Position numbers and translations under genes: made by a program
Assembly: GCA_002402575.1 (NCBI GenBank)
Contig: DHGD01000162.1
Span: 1 to 8,094, forward strand
DNA length: 8,094 nucleotides
Direction of reading: 5' to 3'
From: Syntrophomonas sp. UBA4807
Lineage (GTDB): Bacteria > Bacillota > Syntrophomonadia > Syntrophomonadales > Syntrophomonadaceae
The notes under the pieces: model-generated
Database searches by the model: none
What the model was told of the DNA's origin: nothing
Seen by the model: only the letters and a program-made list of their open reading frames with translations
In this document: positions 1 to 6,400 of the stretch, in pieces
Layout: each line of letters begins with the position of its first letter
Position numbering within the stretch: the stretch's first letter is position 1

Positions 1-96
1 TGATGAAGCGCACCCCGATCCTGAGATGCAAATAGCTAGCAGAATTATTACAGTAATAATGACTGTTGTTGCTCTATGAAAATCAATACTTCTCAT
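1..96 (-). CDS. Probable lipoprotein, N-terminus only (runs off left edge)
   Basis: An ATG at 96 opens a frame that stays open to the window edge (32 codons visible). It is preceded by a perfect AGGAGG at 105-110 with 8 nt spacing. The peptide has Arg2 and Arg8, then a hydrophobic core (residues 12-24, VIITVIILLAICI) and then SGSGCASS. Cys29 after G-S-G resembles a lipobox, although position -3 is Gly rather than the usual Leu/Val/Ile. I infer a membrane-anchored extracytoplasmic lipoprotein, for example a substrate-binding protein, but the functional part lies outside the window and nothing more specific can be said. A hairpin after the SLH gene and a TATAAT box at 223-228 suggest it is transcribed separately from the genes to its right. 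Confidence 0.65.
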   Translation of the reverse strand, partial: MRSIDFHRATTVIITVIILLAICISGSGCASS

Positions 97-222
97 ACAG
101 ACTGCCTCCTGCAGGTATAAAGAACCGGCTACATGTTTGAAGCCTGATACTTTTGGATCTGCTCCGGTAAAAAAGCGCTGGCCGCAAAAGGTTTATCTCG
201 CTGGATAATAATGTTTCTTCTT
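97..222 (-). other. Approx. 125-nt leader of the lipoprotein gene, no identified RNA family
   Basis: The stretch between the candidate -10 box and the lipoprotein start contains no plausible gene. On the minus strand it has GCGGCCAGCGC (175-185) followed directly by six T (169-174), but the stem is only about 3 bp, so it is a poor terminator. It also has ACCGG and CCGGT segments about 40 nt apart that could pair, competing with a small GGCT/AGCC hairpin. These could be an RNA switch or chance; I do not recognise a known riboswitch core. Confidence 0.25.
105..110 (-). promoter_or_regulatory. Ribosome binding site of the lipoprotein gene
   Basis: The minus-strand AGGAGG lies 8 nt before the ATG at 96. 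It is a full anti-Shine-Dalgarno match and is the main evidence that this truncated frame is a real gene. Confidence 0.75.
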
Positions 223-228
223 ATTATA
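223..228 (-). promoter_or_regulatory. Candidate -10 box (TATAAT) for the lipoprotein gene
   Basis: A perfect TATAAT lies on the minus strand, just downstream of the hairpin that ends the SLH gene. I see no good TTGACA-like -35 at 16-18 nt. The box therefore rests on the -10 and on its position between a terminator-like hairpin and the next gene. Confidence 0.35.
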
Positions 229-243
229 AGATACTGCGTGATT

Positions 244-287
244 AAAAAGGTGTTCAGGCAGAGCTAGTATTGAAACCAGCTCCGCCT
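244..287 (-). terminator. Probable intrinsic terminator after the SLH gene
   Basis: On the minus strand the arms AGGCGGAGCT (287-278) and AGCTCTGCCT (265-256) pair over 10 bp with one G-U, around a 12-nt loop. A run of five T follows at 248-244. The T-run is separated from the stem by about 7 nt, so the terminator is imperfect. The position, about 40 nt after the stop codon and before the next promoter candidate, fits the end of the three-gene unit. Confidence 0.55.
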
Positions 288-328
288 TGGCCTTTTGGGC
301 AATTGTCTATATCATGACTGTCAATCAC

Positions 329-1654
329 TTACAAAGCATTAACGACGACCGTTACCGCTTCTGCTCGGGTGGCTTTGCCCTGGGGACGGACGGAGTTATC
401 TGAATATCCGCTGATAATCCCGTTTTGCACTGCGGTAGCCATAGCTTGCTGGGCCCAGCCAGATACACTGCTGCTATCTAAGAAGGAAAGCTGGGCTGTT
501 ATTGGAGTAAGCCGGGCGGCCTTCACGATAATAACCGCCATCTGCTCACGGGTAATGGCATCATCAGGCCCAAAGTTGTATTCGTCATAACCCTCTACGA
601 TGCCATAGGATGCCGCAGTTGCGATGATATCTTTGCCCCAATGCCCGCTCGTATCTGCAAAGGCTTTGCCGCTTTGGGGCTCCAATTCAAATGCTTTTAC
701 CAGTATTGAAACAAATTCAGCTCTGGTGATAATATTATCTGGTTTGAAGGTGCCGTCCGGATAACCGTCAATTATATTTTTAGCGACTAGTTCTCTGATA
801 TTGTTTTCCGCCCAGTGGCCGTAAATGTCGGTCAGGAGTATTTCCTGGGTTTTGATCTGTGCTAATACCGCAAATCGGGTAAAGTGATCCACCTCTATGC
901 TTATGGTGTTGCCGGACACAGTACCGCCCAGGCAGACCCATTGCTGTTTGTCTTGGTCATAATAGTAGATGGCCGGACTCTCACCCGGTTTAAGCAGACC
1001 AGGATCGAAGCTAAAGGTGATAGTTATTTTATTAGCGAATTTATAGCTGGTCATGCCGCCCACGCTTATCTCATATACACTGCCAAGCAAACTGAAGCCT
1101 TGCGGCACTGCGGAGGATGAAGTCAGCTTAGTAATGTTTACTTCAACTTCATCGCTTCCGTTGAGGGCATCAGCCGGTATTTTGACAGAAGCCGCATCTC
1201 CGAGGCTGATAGTCCCGCCAGCACGTGGATTGACCATAGCCGACCCGGTGGTAGAAGTAATCGGGCGCGGTCCCGCAGAACCACCGCCACCGCCACCGCC
1301 GGTGCCGGTCTGTACCACCAGGTCTTCATTAACAACATCGCCGCCTTCACCGACTACAACCGTCAATGTACCAGAAGCGCCAGCTGGCACTATAAAGTCT
1401 ATTGTGTAACTACCGGTTTCATTGGCCTTGGCGGCATCAAACACCACTATATTCCCCGCCCCGTCTACCACCTTTAGTGGAACCCAGGCACCTGAAGCGG
1501 TTGAGCCTGATGCGGTAATGCTATCGCCAACTGATGCCTTGGTTTTACTCAGCGACATAGTTATTGCAGATGGGTTATATGCCATAGCAACTGCGGGAAA
1601 ACACATCAATAGCAGCATTGCGATTTGAAAGAACACTAACATCCTGCGTTTCAT
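329..1654 (-). CDS. SLH-domain surface protein with ZU5-like region
   Basis: This 441-residue exported protein probably attaches non-covalently to secondary cell-wall polymer through SLH domains. Residues 1-25 form a Sec signal peptide (MKRR, hydrophobic core, AMA|Y cleavage). Residues about 30-115 are a beta-rich segment resembling an Ig-like surface domain. Residues 119-125 are seven glycines, forming a flexible linker. Residues about 138-270 include GGTISLGDAASVKIP and resemble a ZU5-type beta domain. Three SLH repeats follow at about 274-324, 332-382 and 391-441, with motif variants ITRAE, ITREQ and ATRAE. The ATG at 1654 is chosen because the signal peptide begins there; an in-frame TTG at 1678 lies upstream of the Shine-Dalgarno and is rejected. 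The gene starts 72 nt after the phosphoesterase stop, same strand, probably the same transcript. It may be the wall anchor for the two larger secreted proteins, but that is inference. The SLH identity is secure; the N-terminal function is unknown. Confidence 0.92.
   Translation of the reverse strand: MKRRMLVFFQIAMLLLMCFPAVAMAYNPSAITMSLSKTKASVGDSITASGSTASGAWVPLKVVDGAGNIVVFDAAKANETGSYTIDFIVPAGASGTLTVVVGEGGDVVNEDLVVQTGTGGGGGGGSAGPRPITSTTGSAMVNPRAGGTISLGDAASVKIPADALNGSDEVEVNITKLTSSSAVPQGFSLLGSVYEISVGGMTSYKFANKITITFSFDPGLLKPGESPAIYYYDQDKQQWVCLGGTVSGNTISIEVDHFTRFAVLAQIKTQEILLTDIYGHWAENNIRELVAKNIIDGYPDGTFKPDNIITRAEFVSILVKAFELEPQSGKAFADTSGHWGKDIIATAASYGIVEGYDEYNFGPDDAITREQMAVIIVKAARLTPITAQLSFLDSSSVSGWAQQAMATAVQNGIISGYSDNSVRPQGKATRAEAVTVVVNAL
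1281..1300 (-). repeat. GGCGGT hexamer microsatellite encoding the Gly7 linker
   Basis: Three tandem copies of a 6-bp unit (GGCGGT on the coding strand) plus two bases encode most of the poly-glycine linker of the SLH protein. Slippage by whole units would change linker length by two glycines without a frameshift. Confidence 0.8.
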
Positions 1655-1667
1655 CTTAGACCATTCA

Positions 1668-1675
1668 CTCCTTTT
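1668..1675 (-). promoter_or_regulatory. Ribosome binding site of the SLH gene, unusually distant
   Basis: AAAAGGAG ends 13 nt before the ATG at 1654, longer than the usual 5-9 nt. Only 3 nt after it is an out-of-frame ATG-GTC-TAA mini-frame (1664-1656) that stops just before the real start. This site decides the start in favour of 1654 over the TTG at 1678. Confidence 0.6.
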
Positions 1676-1726
1676 CAATTAGTGTGGTTATCATGTATCA
1701 CGGCTTGCTTATAATAGCATCAGAAG

Positions 1727-3295
1727 TCAGTTCTGCAGTATAACTGGATTATGGTTATCTGCATTAGTCAGCTCGTCTACAACGTAAATCTTGATCACAT
1801 CACCAGTTTCCACATTAAAACCAGCCTGGGCAGTATCAGCCTGATCAAAGTCAGCTCTGGTCGAATTAACCTGAAGCTGACGTCCGTTTCTCAAATGAGA
1901 AAAGACCACAGTTTCTTCGCCATCATGAGCAGCTTGACAAGTAATCACCACCCTAACATATTTGAATCCTGAAATATCGGTTTTTACAGTCATGTTATAA
2001 ATGCCTTCCGGAGTGAGCCCGGGAATATAATCCGTATCGGCCTCGTCAGCAGTGACTTGGTAATGTGGATCTGACTCAAATGGACCTTTAGTCAACGTGT
2101 AGGATTCAATCAGTTCTCCATCAGCTTTCCTGGATGTCAGAGTCAGAACATCATTTTTAAGTTCAATGAGCTGATAATTGCTGCCGGTCTCCTCAGTGGC
2201 AATATAAGGAAAACCCGAACCGGCGCTGTAAAACTTTGAGCCTGAGTTTCCCATCACATAGACTATTCCATAGGAATTTGCCGCAACTTTGCCCTCGAAA
2301 ATGGGATGCGTGCGCATATAGACATGTTGATGACCGACAAAAACCATATCTACTTGATTTTGCTCCAGTATAGGCACCCAGTGTTCACGGAGCGCATCAT
2401 CTATGGTTTTGTTATCGTCAAAACTTTGATACGCGGGATAATGAAACACCGCAAACTTCCATTTCTTGGCCGTGTTTTGCAAATCCTGCCGCAGCCATTG
2501 CTTGACAGTATCGTTAATGACGTTGCTGGTATCCAAAACCACAAAATGCGCATCACCGTAATCAAATGAATAGAAGCGGGTTCCCACTACGTCATAAGGT
2601 CCCGTATCAGGCAGCGTAAAAAACTCAAAAAACAGTTCCCCGTCATGGTTGCCCTTAGCGGGCATTATTGGTATCTTGGAAAATAAACCTGTTGCCGCGC
2701 CAAGGAATTCTTCCCATTCGATATAATCGTCGTCATCATTGGTCAAATCCCCCCCCAATAAGGCAAACTTTATGTGGGGGTTTTCATTATATACCTTCTC
2801 AAGCATACATTCCCACTCAGCATATCCTTCCTGAACATCACCCAGGTATAAGAAGGAAAACGCTTCCGTATCGGCGGAGGTTTTAAAAGATAAGACCTCA
2901 CTCCAGGACCCGTCGCTTCCAACCCGATACATATATTGGGTATCGGGTTGAAGCCCAGATAGTGTGGCTGTACACCGGTAATTATTACTGTCAGCAAAAG
3001 GGGCTGTGACAGCATCTGCCTGCCTGGCAGCGGAAAAATCGCCGTTATACCCCGCAGCCTCTATGTACTGTACTATATTGGCATGCTCAACTGGTGTTAG
3101 CCAGGTTATGGTCTGGGTCGTGGCCGGGTTCTCAGACCAGGTTAATATAATTTTCTCAGGTGCAGCGATTCCCTCCGCCAAGACTACCGCCGGAGCAAAA
3201 CAGAAGCAAACCAGGATTAAGACAAAAACAATCAGGCATCTTATCCCGCAAGCTTTTGAAGCCTTTAATCTGTTGAAACCGAATCCAGATGTCAT
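1727..3295 (-). CDS. Secreted purple-acid-phosphatase-like metallophosphoesterase
   Basis: This 522-residue exported protein is predicted to hydrolyse phosphoesters outside the cell with a two-metal centre. Residues 1-40 are a signal peptide (VLA|E cleavage). Residues about 45-140 form the fibronectin-III-like N-terminal domain typical of purple acid phosphatases (ITW, LSGLQPDTQYMYRVG). The catalytic domain (about 145-400) shows GD153VQ, GGD183, GN216HD, FH285YP and GH322QH324VY. These match the Asp, Asp, Asn, His, His, His ligands of plant purple acid phosphatases. The tyrosine that gives those enzymes their colour, three residues after the second Asp, is Asn186 here, so the enzyme may use other metals and need not be purple. 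Residues 412-522 are a C-terminal module nearly identical to that of the upstream giant protein. The ATG at 3295 has a good RBS; the longer TTG start at 3400 would place the hairpin in the coding region and bury the signal peptide. The substrate is unknown. Confidence 0.92.
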   Translation of the reverse strand: MTSGFGFNRLKASKACGIRCLIVFVLILVCFCFAPAVVLAEGIAAPEKIILTWSENPATTQTITWLTPVEHANIVQYIEAAGYNGDFSAARQADAVTAPFADSNNYRCTATLSGLQPDTQYMYRVGSDGSWSEVLSFKTSADTEAFSFLYLGDVQEGYAEWECMLEKVYNENPHIKFALLGGDLTNDDDDYIEWEEFLGAATGLFSKIPIMPAKGNHDGELFFEFFTLPDTGPYDVVGTRFYSFDYGDAHFVVLDTSNVINDTVKQWLRQDLQNTAKKWKFAVFHYPAYQSFDDNKTIDDALREHWVPILEQNQVDMVFVGHQHVYMRTHPIFEGKVAANSYGIVYVMGNSGSKFYSAGSGFPYIATEETGSNYQLIELKNDVLTLTSRKADGELIESYTLTKGPFESDPHYQVTADEADTDYIPGLTPEGIYNMTVKTDISGFKYVRVVITCQAAHDGEETVVFSHLRNGRQLQVNSTRADFDQADTAQAGFNVETGDVIKIYVVDELTNADNHNPVILQN

Positions 3296-3303
3296 GATAG
3301 CTG

Positions 3304-3312
3304 CTCCTTTTT
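3304..3312 (-). promoter_or_regulatory. Ribosome binding site of the metallophosphoesterase gene
   Basis: AAAAAGGAG lies 8 nt before the ATG at 3295. It supports this start over the in-frame TTG at 3400. Confidence 0.8.
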
Positions 3313-3328
3313 CATAAATCTCTGTCAG

Positions 3329-3390
3329 GGAGTGTCGGACAAAACCTATCAGCCTAATGGCCTGAAGGTTTTGTCCCACTTTTGCACTCC
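3329..3390. repeat. Intergenic inverted repeat (hairpin or MITE-like remnant)
   Basis: A perfect 11-bp inverted repeat, GGACAAAACCT at 3337-3347 and AGGTTTTGTCC at 3366-3376, encloses 18 nt that can itself partly pair (TCAG...CTGA, CC...GG). Outer GGAGTG (3329-3334) and CACTCC (3385-3390) add a further inverted pair at unequal spacing. There is no T-run on either side, so it is not a standard intrinsic terminator. It could be an mRNA-stabilising or processing hairpin between co-transcribed genes, or a tiny remnant with the look of IS terminal inverted repeats. Confidence 0.7.
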
Positions 3391-3415
3391 TTAACAACAA
3401 TTACGTTTAGAAGCG

Positions 3416-6400
3416 TTATTGCAGAATAACGGGGTTATGGTCCTCAGCGTTGGTCAACTCATCCACGATATAGACCTTTATCACATCCCCGGCTTTAACA
3501 TTGAAACCGGCCTGGGCGGTATCCACCTGATCAAAGTCAGCCCTGGTTGAGTTGATCTGCAGTTGGCTGCCATTTCTTAGATGAGTAAAGACTACGGTTT
3601 CATCACCGCTATTAGCAACCACCGGTTCAATATTGACCGTGAAGTAATTGAACCCGGAAACCCCGGTATTAACGGTCATAGTCTTTATACCTGCCAGGGT
3701 TTCCCCGATGGTATAAGTTGTATCAGTCACAGGGATCACTGTATATACCGGATTGCCGGGTGCTGAGCTTATCAACACAATACTAACAATATTGCCAATA
3801 GTAGTTGAATCACTAACCCCCGCTCCCACTAAACGCAAAGGCCAGGTATCATCTGATTCAGGTATGGAAAGTCCATCCAGTGTATTGGCAACAATGTAGT
3901 CATTATTGCGGATAATATCTTTACTATCGATAGTAACCGAAGCTCCATCCCCGGCTGTGATTACCACCTGATACCCGGCATTGGCCAGGTCGTCGTTAAA
4001 GGCATTGTCTGAATGCTGGTCGGCATCATCCACAAAGCCCGCCAGGAACCATAAGGGCATGCCTTCCCAAGTCTGGCTTTGTGAGTCAGTAAAGCTTGCT
4101 TTGTGATTGGCTCCCATAGTACAGGTAAGAGCTGATTCGAAATAGGTTTTGCTGATATCCTTTTCCAAACCTCCTATGTCCTGGCCATCCAGCTTCAGTG
4201 TCCAACCTTCCGCCGGCGCTGAGTAAACCTTGATCTCGGTAATATACTTGGCGGACAGACCGGCACAAGAAGGATACATAACATCACTGTAATAGTAGTG
4301 CCAATAAGGCTCCGGCAAAGTCTCATGCATATCCCATTGGCCGTAGACGTGATCCTCCGGAGTAAAGAACAGTCGCATACCGTCTTTATAAGCAGGAACA
4401 TATTCCCCGTCAGCCCACCAGGCTAATATGGCATCTCCCTGGCGTACCTGCACCGCCGGATCGGTATATATGGAGGAATAGGGCAAGGTGGTTTCCCAAC
4501 CGTCTTTGGCTTTGAACACGATATCAGTACCGGTGCCCATGCCGCCCACCAGTTCAACCAGATCTACAATACGAGTGCCTTTAACCGCATTGGCAATCTT
4601 GAAACCACCAGGATAGGTCTCGTCAGAATCCCAGATATCAGCGGCGTTGTTGGTGATTCCCTCATATTTGTATATCGTAGTGGCGTCGCCAATCACCTCA
4701 AACTGACTTTGCATATCGATATACGTAAGGGTCTCTTCGTCAATTACAGTAGTGCCGTCTGCGGCATATTTGACAATATGAAGCTCAGGGATGTCTCCGC
4801 CCCCATCCGTAACGAAGGAGGTCAGTTCAATCTCCACGATTTGTCCCACGCTTTTACCAGTAAGACCTCCTTCAGCATTGGCAACTCCATCGCCCACCAG
4901 ACGCAGCGGTCCTGATTCAGTAAGCGCTACGCCATTGCATTTATTAGCAATGATATAGTCACTGCTCTTATTTATATCCGCACTGTCGAAATCAACACTG
5001 TAGCCATCTGACGCTTTTACCAGGACTTTGTAACCGGATACAGCCTGATTGAAGTTATAACTGTGGGGCTGCCGGTCATCTACCCAGCCGGCCAGTAACC
5101 ACAGGGGTATCCCTGACCAGACATTTCCATCACCGTCAGTCCATTCTTCCAGGTGGCCAGAGTTGGGGCAAGCCAGGCCAGCTTCAAATTCAGCCTGGGG
5201 AATTACATCACTTATCTTTCCGTTCAGAGCGAGGTTCCAACTGCCAGGTTCAGCGGCAGGGGTCTGCAATTCAGAAATCTCGATCCTGGCTATGTTACCA
5301 ACAGCCAGGCCGCCAAGGGAACCATCATCCTTGGTAACACCGGCTCCTACCAGTCGCAGCGGCGCTGAAGTACCGGTCAGTGGTGCGCCATCATACTTAT
5401 TCGCCACGATATAATCATTGCTATTGGCTACATCTGCACCTGCAAAGGTCTTGGAGTAAGTACCATCCCCATTAATTACCTTTACACTGTAGCTAACAGC
5501 TAGTGAATCATCAAATGTCCAGTGAGTTCCGTTCTCAATATTATCTACCGCGCCTAAGAGGACCCTCAGCGGAACACCGGACCAGACCTTGCCATCCTTA
5601 TCGGTCCACTCCTGATAATGCCCGGAGCCAGTACAGGCCAGGCCTTCTTCAAACTCTGCCTGGGCGATGGTATCCCCTACTTCTCCGCTCATCTCCAGGG
5701 TCCATCCGGCAGCTGGTTCAGGCAGCCCTGACAGTTCAATGCGAACGATATTGCCTACCTGCTGTCCGCCCGCTATGCCTGAACCCTTCAGTTGCAGCGG
5801 CCAGCAGTCTTTGCCTGATTCGGTCTTTAACGGCAGAGGATCACCGTTCAGGGTATTAGCGACGATATAGGCGTCGCTGCGGGCGATTGCCGCACTACTC
5901 AGGGTAGTCGACCAGCCATCACCAGCTATTACCTTGACCTCGTAATCCTGGGCAGCCAACTCTTCGTTGAAATTGAAGTGTCCATCTCCAATATCAGGGT
6001 CATCATCCACCATGGCTACCAAGAGCCTTAACGGCACTCCGCCCCATTCATCGTCGTCACTGGTGTCTGGAGTGCCTTTGTCATCGGTCCAGATTACCTG
6101 ATGTCCGGATGAAGGACAGGCTAAGCCCTGCTCGAAATAGGCCTTGGTAACAGTTTGATCTTTGGCCCCGGAAAGCGTGAGTGTCCAGTCGGTGGGTGCC
6201 ACACCAGTAGCGGCGACCGTTTTAACTGCTGCGGTAGCCGCTGCCTTTACTGCATCGTAATCAGTGGGATCGGAAATACCGGCTGCATAGTAGTATTCAA
6301 TCTTATCTCCATTCACCAGATCGATAAGATTCAGTGCCCCGGCAGGATTGTTGTAGCCGTCTTTATAGACAGCGTTAACATAGGGGTACCATTTGCTCCC

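Noticed and set aside
1053..1409. Plus-strand open frame of 118 codons with a poly-proline run
   Set aside because: It is the antisense shadow of the SLH gene. The poly-Pro mirrors the poly-Gly linker, and no RBS precedes it.
1679..1726. TATTAT-like -10 before the SLH gene
   Set aside because: No -35 at proper distance was found and the gap is short; co-transcription is simpler.
3296..3400. TTG start adding 35 residues to the phosphoesterase
   Set aside because: It would run through the inverted repeat and put the signal peptide far inside. The ATG at 3295 has its own strong RBS.
5503..5859. Plus-strand open frame of 118 codons inside the giant gene
   Set aside because: It overlaps coding sequence of B repeats on the other strand, and its composition is Ser/Arg/Pro-rich as expected for an antisense frame. 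Other plus-strand frames here are rejected for the same reason.
4823..6190. Repetitive region considered as a DNA tandem repeat or CRISPR
   Set aside because: The periodicity is at protein level (about 140-150 residues) with diverged codons. There are no short identical repeats with spacers.
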